Source: Halorhabdus utahensis DSM 12940
Lineage (GTDB): Archaea; Halobacteriota; Halobacteria; Halobacteriales; Haloarculaceae
Assembly (NCBI RefSeq): GCF_000023945.1
Contig: NC_013158.1
Span: 2,728,001-2,792,000 of the forward strand
DNA length: 64,000 bases
Reading direction: 5' to 3'
Made by a program: the position numbers and the translations under genes
Shown here: positions 35,081-44,139 of the stretch, piece after piece
Position numbering within the stretch: the stretch's first letter is position 1
Layout of the letters: each line of letters begins with the position of its first letter
Notes under the pieces: generated by a model
The model's database searches: none
Told to the model about the DNA's origin: nothing
Seen by the model: the letters and a program-made list of their open reading frames with translations, nothing else

Positions 35081-35899
35081 TCAGTCAGCGACCAGTCGCG
35101 GGGCGTTCTCGCAGTTCGTCTGTAACGTTCCCACGAACGATCCGGTGTAACCGAAGATGTTCTCGTAGCCATAGGCCGAGAAGAGAATGGGGTAGAACCC
35201 GTCGGCGGCGGTGAGCCCCTCTCCGTCCGCGGCGGCGTAGGTCTCGCCCGCATCGACGTACGTGAAGTTCTCGGCGAAGACCTCGTACTCCGCTGCCGAC
35301 GGCTTCTCGACGGGTTCGCTGAGGTCATAGACCGACAGATCGGTCGAGACCGTGTACCCCGGCAGCGCGCCCGTCGCCGTCAGAAACTCCAGGGCGATCC
35401 GATAGGCGTTCTCGGCGGCCTCGACCGATCGCTGGTAGCCCGTCTCGACTTCGATGATCGTCGCGTCGGTTGCGAACAACCGTCCCTCGACGTCGTGACC
35501 GGTGCGCACCAGCGCAGCGACCGAAAGCTGGGGGACGATCGCCCGCGTCGTATCGTCGAGTCCCGGGCTGATCGCAAACGGCGTCGCCGAGGACTGTGTC
35601 GAGTGTAGCGACAGCACGGTACACCCGCGGATCTCAGCTGCGAGTTCTCGTGCGAGCTCCCGCTCGTGGGCATCTTCGGGGACGTCCTCGTCGAACGCCC
35701 GGTTGAGATCCGTCTCGAGGTACCGCTCGCCGGCTTCCAGGGCTTTCTCGTTGGCGACAATCAGTTTTACGGGCCGCTCGACGGTCGCCCCGTTCGAACG
35801 CAGTCGCTCGATCGCCTCGACGCCGCCGGGCTCGTCGCCGTGGATCGCCGCCACGATCGCCAGTTCCGGCTCGCCGTCTCCGAGCTGTTCGACGCGCAT
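35081..35899 (-). CDS. Succinylglutamate desuccinylase/aspartoacylase-family protein
   Basis: A 272-residue zinc carboxypeptidase-like hydrolase. The zinc ligands expected of the family are His20 and Glu23 in AAIHGDEPGG and His99 in LSLHSTQS, with the substrate-binding DLNRAF at 64-69. A Glu in IIEVETGYQRS may be the catalytic base. The C-terminal beta domain (SVYDLSEPVEKPSAAEYEVF...) is also typical. ATG 35899 is chosen because it starts directly on the core (MRVEQLGDGEPELAIVAAIHG). Whether it removes an acyl group from an amino acid or from another substrate is unknown. Confidence 0.85.
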   Translation of the reverse strand: MRVEQLGDGEPELAIVAAIHGDEPGGVEAIERLRSNGATVERPVKLIVANEKALEAGERYLETDLNRAFDEDVPEDAHERELARELAAEIRGCTVLSLHSTQSSATPFAISPGLDDTTRAIVPQLSVAALVRTGHDVEGRLFATDATIIEVETGYQRSVEAAENAYRIALEFLTATGALPGYTVSTDLSVYDLSEPVEKPSAAEYEVFAENFTYVDAGETYAAADGEGLTAADGFYPILFSAYGYENIFGYTGSFVGTLQTNCENAPRLVAD

Positions 35900-35974
35900 G
35901 TTCACCAGTTCAGTGTCGACCCTCAAGAGCGCGTCGGGTCCGACTGTCGTCGTGCCGTGTCTCCTCGCTTCCGG

Positions 35975-36463
35975 TCACTCGGGGTCGACGCTGAACGGAC
36001 TCGCCGTGGCAGTCCACTTCCAGCCGGGTAGCCGCGTCTGGAACCCTGCAGCCAGTGCGGCGTCGAGATCGTCGAGCCCCGCAACGTCGTCATCGCTGCC
36101 ATGCGTGTGGACGTCAGCGTAGTGGTATGTCGCTTCGGCGAGCGTCCCACGCGGCTGTCCGCCGGCGATCGTGGCGGCGAGTTCCCGTCCGAGAAACTCG
36201 TCGACGACGAACCCCGGGTAATCGTCTGTGACGTCGAGTTCACGCAAGAGGCCGACCAGTGCAGTGACGTTGACTGCCAGGTCGCCGTCGGCGAAGACTG
36301 CTGTTACGGCCTCTCGATACTGTTCGTCAGTGATCGCTTCGACGTCGGTGTCGAATGCGTCCCCCAGGTGCTCCCGGAGTTGATTGATCAGTGGAACCAC
36401 GACAGTCGCTCGATCAGCGACCCACGTTCGCTCGGACTCGACACGGTCTCGCGTCACGTTCAT
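35975..36463 (-). CDS. Conserved haloarchaeal protein, function unknown
   Basis: A 162-residue protein, mainly helical by appearance, with no motif I recognise. Features are a central VAVNVTALVGLLRELDVTDDYPGFVVDEFLGRELA-like helical region (shown here as composition only), an HTHGSDDDV segment near residue 120, and a tryptophan-containing end (RLPGWKWTATASPF). It is 75 bases upstream of the aspartoacylase-like gene on the same strand and may be cotranscribed with it. The region up to fttA is divergent. Confidence 0.65.
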   Translation of the reverse strand: MNVTRDRVESERTWVADRATVVVPLINQLREHLGDAFDTDVEAITDEQYREAVTAVFADGDLAVNVTALVGLLRELDVTDDYPGFVVDEFLGRELAATIAGGQPRGTLAEATYHYADVHTHGSDDDVAGLDDLDAALAAGFQTRLPGWKWTATASPFSVDPE

Positions 36464-36720
36464 AGATCGATCTCGGGGGCGGGGAGCCTCAACGTTTCCG
36501 AAGGTTTTTATTAACCGAGGGGAATAAGCAGGTACGGAATTCGGTTTTCCGGGCTCCCACTGCTAGTGCTACGGGACCGGACCGATGCGGATGCATCACT
36601 GTCGCACCATGACATTACTAATCAGTCGTCGTCGTTCCAGTCGGCTCTGTTCACGTCGTCCGAGTCGCTCGGGTATCGACGTGACGGCCACCCGGGAAAC
36701 GACGGGGGCGTCTTGCAGCT
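36464..36720. other. Divergent region upstream of fttA with a long leader
   Basis: 257 bases. A plus-strand TATA-like GGTTTTTATTAACC (36505-36518) would start transcription near 36545, leaving a leader of about 175 bases before the fttA ATG, unusual where most genes look leaderless. The leader has no clear hairpin and only a basic, non-haloarchaeal frame (36579-36726). Confidence 0.5.
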
Positions 36721-38646
36721 ATGAGTAACGTAGATCAGCAACTTGCGGATACGAAAGAGACGATTGTTAGCGAAGTACCCAATGACATTTCGATCACGGA
36801 TGTCACCTACGAGGGGCCGGAACTGGTCATCTACACGCGCGATCCAAAGTCTTTCGCGGAGAACGGCGACCTCGTTCGTCGGCTTGCGTCGAAACTCCGC
36901 AAACGGATCACCGTCCGTCCGGACACCGACGTCCTTTCGCCACCTCGGGAGGCCCGTGACGAGGTCCACTCGGTCATCCCCGAGGAGGCCAGCGTCACCG
37001 ATCTGGACTTCCACGAGGACACCGGCGAGGTCGTCATCGAGGCCGAGAAGCCGGGGATGGTGATCGGTCGGCACGGATCGACGCTCCGGGAGATCACCCA
37101 GAAAGTTGGGTGGACGCCGGAGGTCGTCCGGACCCCGCCGATCGAGTCCTCGACGGTCAGCAACGTCCGGAACTTCCTCAAACAGGAACGCGACGACCGC
37201 CGGGACATCCTCGAACGCGTCGGTCGCCAGATCCACCGCGAGGAGATGTCCGACGACGAGTGGGTCCGGATTACGACGCTTGGCTGCTGTCGGGAAGTCG
37301 GCCGCGCGTCGTTCATTCTTTCGACCCCCGAAACCCGGGTTCTCATCGACGCCGGTGACAAACCGGGCGCGGAAGACGAGTATCCCTATCTGCAGGTACC
37401 CGAGGCCCTCGGTGTCGGCGCGAGTTCGATCGACGCGGTCGTCCTCACCCACGCCCACCTCGATCACTCCGCGCTCATCCCGCTGCTGTTCAAATACGGC
37501 TACGACGGGCCGATCTACACGACAGAGCCGACGCGTGACCTGATGGGGCTGCTCACACTCGATTATCTCGACGTCGCAGCTAAGGAAGGGCGCGCCCCGC
37601 CGTACGACTCCGAGATGGTCCGGGAGGCGATCAAACACACCATCCCGATCGAGTACGGCGACGTGACCGACATCTCGCCGGACATCAAGCTCACGATGCA
37701 CAACGCCGGCCACATCCTCGGTTCGGCGATCTCACACTTCCACATCGGCGACGGCCTGTACAACGTCGCGTTCTCGGGGGACATCCACTACGACGACACG
37801 CGGCTGTTCAACGGCGCAGTCAACGAGTTCCCCCGCGTCGAGACGCTCGTTCTGGAGTCGACCTACGGCGGGCGCAACGACTACCAGACCGACCAGGCGG
37901 ACTCCGAACAAAGGCTCAAGGAGATCATCCGGGAGACCTACGAGCGCGACGGCTCGGTCCTGATCCCCGCCTTCGCTGTCGGGCGATCTCAGGAACTCAT
38001 GCTCGTCCTCGAAGAGGCGATGCGTGAGGGTGACATCCCGGAGATGCCGGTCCATCTCGACGGGATGATGTGGGAGGCGACGGCCATCCACACCACCTAT
38101 CCCGAGTATCTCCGGGACGACCTGCGGGATCGGATCTTCCACGACGACGAGAACCCCTTCCTCGCCGACCAGTTCAACCATATCGACGGCGGCGAGGAGG
38201 AGCGCCAGGAAGTCACCGACGGCGAACCGGCGATCGTCCTTTCGACGTCGGGGATGGTCACTGGCGGGCCGATCATGTCCTGGCTCGAACACTTCGGCTC
38301 CGATCCGGACTCGACGCTCACCTTCGTCGGCTACCAGGCCCAGGGGACCCTCGGCCGGCGGATCCAGAACGGCTGGGACGAGATCCCGATGAACAACGGT
38401 AACGGTCGCGGTCGGGGCAACACGCTCTCCCTGGAGATGAACGTCGAGACCGTCGACGGCTTCTCCGGCCACGCCGACCGCCAGGGCTTAGAGAACTTCG
38501 TGAAGACGATGAACCCCCGTCCGGAGAAAGTGCTCTGTGTCCACGGCGACGAATCCTCGGTCCAGGACCTCTCGTCGGCGCTCTATCACGAGTACAACAT
38601 GCGGACGTTCGCGCCCAAGAACCTCGAAACCTTCCGGTTCGTCTAG
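36721..38646 (+). CDS. fttA: FttA/aCPSF1 beta-CASP ribonuclease (transcription termination)
   Basis: A 641-residue archaeal CPSF73 homologue. Two N-terminal KH-like domains (about residues 1-70 and 70-175, with VIGRHG at 114-119) precede the metallo-beta-lactamase core, whose HAHLDH motif is at 244-249. Further conserved residues are the GHILGSA, FSGDIHYDD and VDGFSGHADR segments, and the beta-CASP domain includes STSGMVTGGPI and a C-terminal VLCVHGDESS. In archaea this enzyme trims transcript 3' ends and terminates transcription. The length is that of the full three-part protein. It has an unusually long apparent 5' leader. Confidence 0.97.
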   Translation: MSNVDQQLADTKETIVSEVPNDISITDVTYEGPELVIYTRDPKSFAENGDLVRRLASKLRKRITVRPDTDVLSPPREARDEVHSVIPEEASVTDLDFHEDTGEVVIEAEKPGMVIGRHGSTLREITQKVGWTPEVVRTPPIESSTVSNVRNFLKQERDDRRDILERVGRQIHREEMSDDEWVRITTLGCCREVGRASFILSTPETRVLIDAGDKPGAEDEYPYLQVPEALGVGASSIDAVVLTHAHLDHSALIPLLFKYGYDGPIYTTEPTRDLMGLLTLDYLDVAAKEGRAPPYDSEMVREAIKHTIPIEYGDVTDISPDIKLTMHNAGHILGSAISHFHIGDGLYNVAFSGDIHYDDTRLFNGAVNEFPRVETLVLESTYGGRNDYQTDQADSEQRLKEIIRETYERDGSVLIPAFAVGRSQELMLVLEEAMREGDIPEMPVHLDGMMWEATAIHTTYPEYLRDDLRDRIFHDDENPFLADQFNHIDGGEEERQEVTDGEPAIVLSTSGMVTGGPIMSWLEHFGSDPDSTLTFVGYQAQGTLGRRIQNGWDEIPMNNGNGRGRGNTLSLEMNVETVDGFSGHADRQGLENFVKTMNPRPEKVLCVHGDESSVQDLSSALYHEYNMRTFAPKNLETFRFV

Positions 38647-38683
38647 ACGATCCTCTTGTCTCTGGCCGTCGACGCGGACTTGT

Positions 38684-40174
38684 TCACTCTTCGTTGGATT
38701 CGTAGACGAACCGTTCGACCACTGCATTCGACTCGCAGGTCCGCCCGCGGCCGGTCGCGTACGGCCCGATCATGACGCCGGTGAAGCCGTCCGCGACCTC
38801 TGTCGCGAGATAGCGCGTCGACGCGGTCGCCACCTCTTCGCCGTCCACGAGGAAGCGATACGTCTGCGTGTCAGCCTCGACGGCGAGGTCGGCGGTCGTC
38901 CCGACCGGAGTGCGACCGACCACCTCCGTCGCGTCACCGATCCGGAGGCGCACGACGGCTTCCCGGCGGCCGTCCTGCTGGGTCACCCCGACCTGGTAGT
39001 GGTGGTCCTCGTTCATCACGAGGGCGAGGCCGGCCTCCTCGTCCTCGTCGGGATCGAAGGCGAGCGTCGCTTCGGCGGAACAGTCGAAGGCGGTCTGTCG
39101 GCGACCGACGAACGTGGCCCCGGGTTCGTCCAGGGTCTCCGGGCCGCCGTGGAGGGTGAGTCCGTCCGGCCCCGTCTCGTAGCGCTCGCGGTCGGGGTTG
39201 CGGCGGAACTCCCACTCGACACCGAGACCGTCGGCGAAGGTCGTGTCGGTGCGATCGACCGACGTCACATCGCCTCGGGGCTCGCCCGGGAGCGGGGCAT
39301 CCATCTCGGTGGTGACCGGATCGCCGTCGTTAACGACCGGCCAGCCGTCCGCCCAGGAGACGGGCGCAAGGAAGGTCTCGCGGCCGAGGTGGTGAAAGCG
39401 CGGCCACATGCTGTGCTGGCGGATGCCGAGGAAGACGAGCCACCACTGCCCCTCAGTGTCGACGGTGAGGTCGGCGTGGCCGGTCGCGCGGATTTCGTCA
39501 CGCGGGCGACCCCAGTGAGTCAGGACCGGATTGTCGGGACAGCCTTCGTAGGGACCGGCAGGGTCGTCGGCGCGCGCCGCGACGACCATGTGGCCGGCGT
39601 GGGTGCCGCCCTCGGCGACGAGCAGGTAGTAGGTCCCGTCGCGCTCGATGACGTGCGGGGCCTCGGCGTAGGGATCGCGGAACCCCTCCCAGACAGGGTA
39701 GGGCTCGCCGAGTTCCCCCGTCTCCAGGTCGAGTTCGGCCTGTTTGATGGGTGCGTCGGGGTCGTCGGCGTGGTAGGTGAAGTAGCAGGTGTCGCCCTCG
39801 AAGAAGAGATCCGGGTCGATCCCCGGCGCGTCGACCCACGTCGGGTCGGACCATTCGCCGGCCGGATCGTCAGCGGTGACAAAGAAGTGCCCGCCGTTGG
39901 TGACGTTCGTGGTGACGAGATAGAAGGTCCCGTCGTGGTGGCGCAACGTCGGTGCGAAAATCCCCATCGAGGAGCGGGCACCCTCCAGGGGCAGCTGGGC
40001 GTCGCGGGTGAGTGCGTGCCCGATCGGTTCCCAGTCGACGAGGTTCTGACTCCGATACAGCGGGACGCCAGGGAAGTACTCGAAGGAACTTGTTGCGAGG
40101 TAGAACGTCTCTCCGACCCGGCAGATCGTCGGATCGGGGTGAAAGCCCGGGATGATGGGGTTTTCGTACTGCAT
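38684..40174 (-). CDS. GH43 beta-xylosidase / alpha-L-arabinofuranosidase
   Basis: A 496-residue glycosidase. The five-bladed GH43 propeller occupies about residues 1-300 with Asp14 (GFHPDPTICR, base), Asp120 (APGIDPDLFF, pKa modulator) and Glu171 (DPYAEAPHVI, acid). A C-terminal beta-sandwich (about 310-490) is typical of the XynB-like GH43 subgroup and helps shape the active site. No signal peptide is visible, so it probably acts on imported xylo-oligosaccharides. ATG 40174 starts directly on the family N-terminus. It is divergent from GH95, with the hairpin element between them. Confidence 0.92.
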   Translation of the reverse strand: MQYENPIIPGFHPDPTICRVGETFYLATSSFEYFPGVPLYRSQNLVDWEPIGHALTRDAQLPLEGARSSMGIFAPTLRHHDGTFYLVTTNVTNGGHFFVTADDPAGEWSDPTWVDAPGIDPDLFFEGDTCYFTYHADDPDAPIKQAELDLETGELGEPYPVWEGFRDPYAEAPHVIERDGTYYLLVAEGGTHAGHMVVAARADDPAGPYEGCPDNPVLTHWGRPRDEIRATGHADLTVDTEGQWWLVFLGIRQHSMWPRFHHLGRETFLAPVSWADGWPVVNDGDPVTTEMDAPLPGEPRGDVTSVDRTDTTFADGLGVEWEFRRNPDRERYETGPDGLTLHGGPETLDEPGATFVGRRQTAFDCSAEATLAFDPDEDEEAGLALVMNEDHHYQVGVTQQDGRREAVVRLRIGDATEVVGRTPVGTTADLAVEADTQTYRFLVDGEEVATASTRYLATEVADGFTGVMIGPYATGRGRTCESNAVVERFVYESNEE

Positions 40175-40225
40175 GAATGGGGACACTCGAAGCGAAATAT
40201 TAGTCCTGTCGGTGTCGTGGCTGAT

Positions 40226-40541
40226 GGTGTTCAGATAAGAGATCTAAACTGGAGACAATGCACCGAAAGCCCTCGTGCAGTTCCGGTCCCGCGGCTCGTT
40301 GCGGTCCTCACTGCGTTGCGGTCCTTACGTCGCCGGGGTTCCCGGAACTGCACTCGCCCTTTCATCCGCCAGGAGTCAGATTGTGAGACCGTCTACGTGC
40401 CTGGTGGATGAAATGGCGAGCGGGGCTCGAACCCTCCTGGACGATGCAAGCACCGACGGAGCGCAGCGAGTCCCGGAGCGGTCGAGCCCCGCGAGGGCTT
40501 TCGGCGTCTGCCCTCCAGCAGTCGGTGCTTATCTGAACACC
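40226..40541. mobile_element. 316-bp non-autonomous element with terminal inverted repeats and nested hairpins
   Basis: Perfect 14-bp terminal inverted repeats GGTGTTCAGATAAG (40226-40239) and CTTATCTGAACACC (40528-40541) enclose DNA that encodes no protein. Inside are a second inverted pair, CCGAAAGCCCTCG/CGAGGGCTTTCGG (40263-40275, 40492-40504), and three hairpins in a row: GTGCAGTTCCGG (40275-40286/40342-40353), a 21-bp arm pair with two mismatches (40353-40373/40400-40420) and CGGGGCTCGA/TCGAGCCCCG (40421-40430/40482-40491). The whole would fold as a cloverleaf. No target-site duplication was found. It looks like a MITE. Confidence 0.7.
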
Positions 40542-40562
40542 GCCGTATTGTCACTCCATGCG

Positions 40563-40570
40563 GTTTTAAG
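40563..40570 (+). promoter_or_regulatory. TATA box of the GH95 gene
   Basis: GTTTTAAG is about 28 bases upstream of ATG 40594 and 22 bases outside the right end of the 316-bp element, so a leaderless GH95 transcript is likely. Confidence 0.5.
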
Positions 40571-40593
40571 TGATTTCTCACGCTTGGCGAACC

Positions 40594-42948
40594 ATGACTC
40601 TCGACTTCGATCCGCGGACCACCACGTGGTACGACGAACCGGCGTCGGCGTGGCTCGAAGCACTACCGATCGGGAACGGCCGCCTCGGCGGGATGATCTT
40701 CGGCCGCCCCGGGTGTGAGCGGGTGCAGTTCAACGCCGACACGCTCTGGGCGGGTGGCCACGAGGATAGAACCAATCCGGACGCTCGGGAACATGTCGAG
40801 GAAGTCCGCCGGCTCCTCTTCGACGGCGAAGTCCAGCGCGCACAAGCCCTCGCCGACGAGAAACTGATGGGCGACCCCATTCGCCTGCGGCCCTACCAGA
40901 CGTTCGGTGACCTCTCCATCGACGTTGGCCACGACGCCGTCACCGATTACCGGCGTGAACTCGACCTCTCAGCCGGCGTGGCGCGGGTCCGCTACGACCA
41001 CGAGGGGACGACCTACGTCCGGGAGTACTTCGCTTCCGCTCCGGACGATGCGATCGTGATTCGGCTTACGGCGGAGGAACCCGGGGCCGTCACTGCGACG
41101 GTCGGACTCGACCGAGAGCAGGACGCCGACGACAGTGTTCGCGACGGGACGCTTCAACTCCGGGGACGAGTCGTCGACGACCCTGACGACGACCGCGGTG
41201 CTGGCGGCGAGGGGATGGCCTTCGAGGCTCGAGCCAGCGTGACCGCCGACGCCGGGAACGTACAGCGAGTGACCGGCGCGGACGCGCCGGAGGAGTCGAG
41301 TGTCGGCTTCAGGGCTGAAGCAGCCGATGCGATGACGATCGTGCTAACCGGCTTCACCGGCCACGAGACGGAGGATCCGGGTGCGGCATGTGAATCGGTC
41401 CTCGACGCGGTAGCGGACCAGTCATATGACGACCTGCGGGATACCCACGTCGCCGACCACCGGGAGCTCTTCGATCGCGTGGAACTGGATCTGGGCGAGC
41501 CCCTCGACCGGCCGACCGACGAGCGCCTCGATCGGGTCGCTACGGGCGAGGCAGACCCGAACCTTACGGCGCTGTACGCCCAGTTTGGCCGGTATCTCCT
41601 CATCGCGAGTTCCCGACCCGGGACCGAACCCGCCAACCTCCAGGGGGTCTGGAACCAGGAGTTCGACCCGCCGTGGAACAGCGGCTATACGCTGAACATC
41701 AACCTCGAGATGAACTACTGGCCAGCGTTGCAGACGAACCTCGCGGAGTGTGCGGCCCCGCTGTACGACTTCGTCGATGACCTGCGGGAGCCTGGCCGAC
41801 GCGTCGCCGAGACCCACTACGACTGTGCGGGCTTCGCCGTCCACCACAACTCGGATCTCTGGCGGAACGCCGCGCCGGTCGACGGCGCTCACTGGGGGCT
41901 CTGGCCGATGGGCGCGGCGTGGCTCTCCCGGCTGGTGTTCGACCACTACGCGTTCACCCGTGACGAGGATCACCTCCGGGAGACGGCCGAGCCGATTCTG
42001 CGGGAGGCGGCAGCGTTCGTGGCCGACTTCCTCGTCGAGCACCCTGCGGAAGAAGGGGAGGCGGAGGACTGGCTGGTGACCGCGCCCTCGAACTCGCCGG
42101 AGAACGCCTACGTGACTGATGACGGTCAGGAAGCGACGGTCACCTACGCGCCGACGATGGATGTCCAGTTGACCCGCGACCTCTTCGAGCACACTATCGC
42201 CGCCGCGGAGATTCTCGAGGTCGAAGACGAGTTCCACGACGATCTGCGGGCCGCCCTCGATCGGCTCCCGCCGATGCAGGTCGGCGAACACGGCCAGTTA
42301 CAGGAGTGGATCGAGGACTATGACGAGGCCGACCCGGGGCATCGCCACATTTCGCACCTGTACGGCGCGCATCCGAGCGACCAGATCACATCCCGGAATA
42401 CCCCGAAGCTCGCGGACGCGGTCGAAACCACCCTCGACCGCCGCCTCGAACACGGTGGCGGTCACACCGGCTGGAGCGCTGCGTGGCTGGTCAACCAGTT
42501 CGCCCGGCTGGAAGACGCCGAACGGGCTCACGAATGGGTCAGGACGCTGCTCGCCGACTCGACGGCCCCGAACCTCTTCGATCTCCATCCGCCGTTCCAG
42601 ATCGACGGGAACTTCGGGGCTACGGCGGGTATCACCGAGATGCTGCTGGGGAGCCACGCTGACGAGATTCGCCTCCTGCCCGCACTGCCCGACGCGTGGG
42701 CCGAGGGGTCGGTCTCGGGACTCCGGGCCCGCGGCGATTTCGGGGTCGACATCGAGTGGTCCGGTGGCAGTCTCGATAGCGCGACAATCCGGTCGGGGTC
42801 CGGCGAGCGCTGTCGGGTGCGGGCGACATCGGCGGTTCGTGTCGCGACAGCGGATGGCACGCCCGTTGACACGGATCGCGATGACGGCACCGTTGCCTTC
42901 GAGACGACGCCGGGCGAGCGCTACCACGTGACTGCACTCTCGGGGTGA
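40594..42948 (+). CDS. GH95 alpha-L-fucosidase-like enzyme
   Basis: A 784-residue glycoside hydrolase family 95 protein. The N-terminal beta-sandwich contains [18 protein letters not shown], a family hallmark. The (alpha/alpha)6 barrel carries [10 protein letters not shown] (asparagines positioning the water), SNSPENAY (catalytic Glu region) and [13 protein letters not shown] (Asp region). The C-terminal beta domain ends at the stop. Expected activity is inverting cleavage of alpha-1,2-fucosides or the related alpha-L-galactosides. No signal peptide is visible, so the protein is probably intracellular. An aldo/keto reductase follows 94 bases downstream. Confidence 0.92.
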   Translation: MTLDFDPRTTTWYDEPASAWLEALPIGNGRLGGMIFGRPGCERVQFNADTLWAGGHEDRTNPDAREHVEEVRRLLFDGEVQRAQALADEKLMGDPIRLRPYQTFGDLSIDVGHDAVTDYRRELDLSAGVARVRYDHEGTTYVREYFASAPDDAIVIRLTAEEPGAVTATVGLDREQDADDSVRDGTLQLRGRVVDDPDDDRGAGGEGMAFEARASVTADAGNVQRVTGADAPEESSVGFRAEAADAMTIVLTGFTGHETEDPGAACESVLDAVADQSYDDLRDTHVADHRELFDRVELDLGEPLDRPTDERLDRVATGEADPNLTALYAQFGRYLLIASSRPGTEPANLQGVWNQEFDPPWNSGYTLNINLEMNYWPALQTNLAECAAPLYDFVDDLREPGRRVAETHYDCAGFAVHHNSDLWRNAAPVDGAHWGLWPMGAAWLSRLVFDHYAFTRDEDHLRETAEPILREAAAFVADFLVEHPAEEGEAEDWLVTAPSNSPENAYVTDDGQEATVTYAPTMDVQLTRDLFEHTIAAAEILEVEDEFHDDLRAALDRLPPMQVGEHGQLQEWIEDYDEADPGHRHISHLYGAHPSDQITSRNTPKLADAVETTLDRRLEHGGGHTGWSAAWLVNQFARLEDAERAHEWVRTLLADSTAPNLFDLHPPFQIDGNFGATAGITEMLLGSHADEIRLLPALPDAWAEGSVSGLRARGDFGVDIEWSGGSLDSATIRSGSGERCRVRATSAVRVATADGTPVDTDRDDGTVAFETTPGERYHVTALSG

Positions 42949-43011
42949 CTCGGCGACAGTCGAGACGCCCGCGGCGGGCACTCGGAACACGGTACGAACT
43001 ATCACATCGGA

Positions 43012-43019
43012 CTTATACG
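43012..43019 (+). promoter_or_regulatory. TATA box of the aldo/keto reductase
   Basis: CTTATACG is centred about 27 bases upstream of ATG 43042, so the reductase appears to have its own leaderless promoter rather than depending on GH95 readthrough. Confidence 0.55.
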
Positions 43020-43041
43020 CGAGGGACGCTACCCTCTATTC

Positions 43042-44019
43042 ATGGAGTACGTCAGACTCGGAGAGACTGGACTCGAAGTATCGCCGATCGCGCTCGGGAC
43101 GTGGCGTTTCGGGCTGGAACACGAGGAGACGGGTGTCGTCGAGACGGACCGCGAGGACGCCCATGAGCTTCTGGACGCTTACGCCGAGGCGGGCGGGAAC
43201 TTCATCGACACGGCCAACGGCTACGGCGGCGGCGACAGCGAACGCTGGATCGGCGAGTGGCTCGACGACCGGGATCGCGAGGACTTCGTGATCGCCTCGA
43301 AGTGCTTCTGGTCGGATGTCTCGCGCTTCCAGGAGAACCTCTCGGCGAAGAACGTCCGCGCGGAGGTCGAAGGCTCCCTTGAGAAACTCGACACGGACTA
43401 CCTCGACATCCTCTATCTTCACCGCTTCGACGACGAGACGCCGATCGAGAAGACACTACGGACTATCGACGACCTGATCAGCGAGGGCAAGGTCCACTAC
43501 GTCGGCCTCTCGACGGCCGACGCCTGGAAACTCACCAAGGGGCTCTGGAAGGCCGACGTCAACAACTACGAGGCCTTCACCGTCACCCAGCCACAGTACT
43601 CGGCGGTCCACCGCGAGCCCGTCGCCGAATATCTGGACGTCTGTGCAGACCAGAACATCGCTGTCTGTCCGTATTCGCCGCTGCACGGCGGCTTCCTCAC
43701 CGGCAAGTACGAACGCGTCGGCGAGAGCGAGGTCGAGGCTCCCGACGGCTCGCGTGGCGACATCGACGAGCACTTCGCGGACTGGTACCTCCGAGAGGAG
43801 GCCTGGGACGTCCTCGACGAGATCCGTGCGGTCGCCGAGGAAGTCGACGCCTCCCCCGCCCAGGTCTCGCTGGCCTGGTTGCTGGCTCACGAGGACCTCA
43901 CCGTCGTCCCGATCATCGGCGCGCGGACGACCGACCAGCTCGAGGAGAACCTCGGCGCGATCGAGGTCGAGCTCACCGACGAACAGTTCGAGCGGATCGA
44001 CGCCGCGATCGAAGCGTAA
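43042..44019 (+). CDS. Aldo/keto reductase
   Basis: A 325-residue NADPH-dependent TIM-barrel oxidoreductase. The catalytic tetrad is Asp56 and Tyr61 (FIDTANGYGGG), Lys87 (VIASKCFW) and His127 (ILYLHRFD). The C-terminal PIIGARTTDQLEENLGA segment binds the cofactor phosphate. It resembles the YajO/Kv-beta-like AKR branch. Its position next to GH95 and its own promoter make sugar or sugar-aldehyde reduction plausible, but substrate is not readable from the sequence. Confidence 0.9.
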   Translation: MEYVRLGETGLEVSPIALGTWRFGLEHEETGVVETDREDAHELLDAYAEAGGNFIDTANGYGGGDSERWIGEWLDDRDREDFVIASKCFWSDVSRFQENLSAKNVRAEVEGSLEKLDTDYLDILYLHRFDDETPIEKTLRTIDDLISEGKVHYVGLSTADAWKLTKGLWKADVNNYEAFTVTQPQYSAVHREPVAEYLDVCADQNIAVCPYSPLHGGFLTGKYERVGESEVEAPDGSRGDIDEHFADWYLREEAWDVLDEIRAVAEEVDASPAQVSLAWLLAHEDLTVVPIIGARTTDQLEENLGAIEVELTDEQFERIDAAIEA

Positions 44020-44139
44020 TCCGGGGTTTGCGTCGGAGGGGACAGCAATTCGCCTGACTCTTCGTTCGATACATTGGGCGACCGCGAGCGACCGGCCCCT
44101 TTCGATACCTCCCGTGTCGGCCAAGGGTCTCCCGTTCTC

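Noticed and set aside
36579-36726. Possible small plus-strand gene in the fttA leader.
   Set aside because: Basic composition unlike haloarchaeal proteins, and its stop overlaps the fttA start codon region.
36622-36760. Acidic tail (SDSDDVNRADWNDDD) of a minus-strand frame upstream of fttA.
   Set aside because: No start codon in a position that would make a sensible small gene; the rest of the frame is antisense to fttA.
40415-40450. tRNA-like T-arm (GGTTCGAGCC on the minus strand).
   Set aside because: No matching acceptor or anticodon arm; the bases form one of the hairpins of the 316-bp element.
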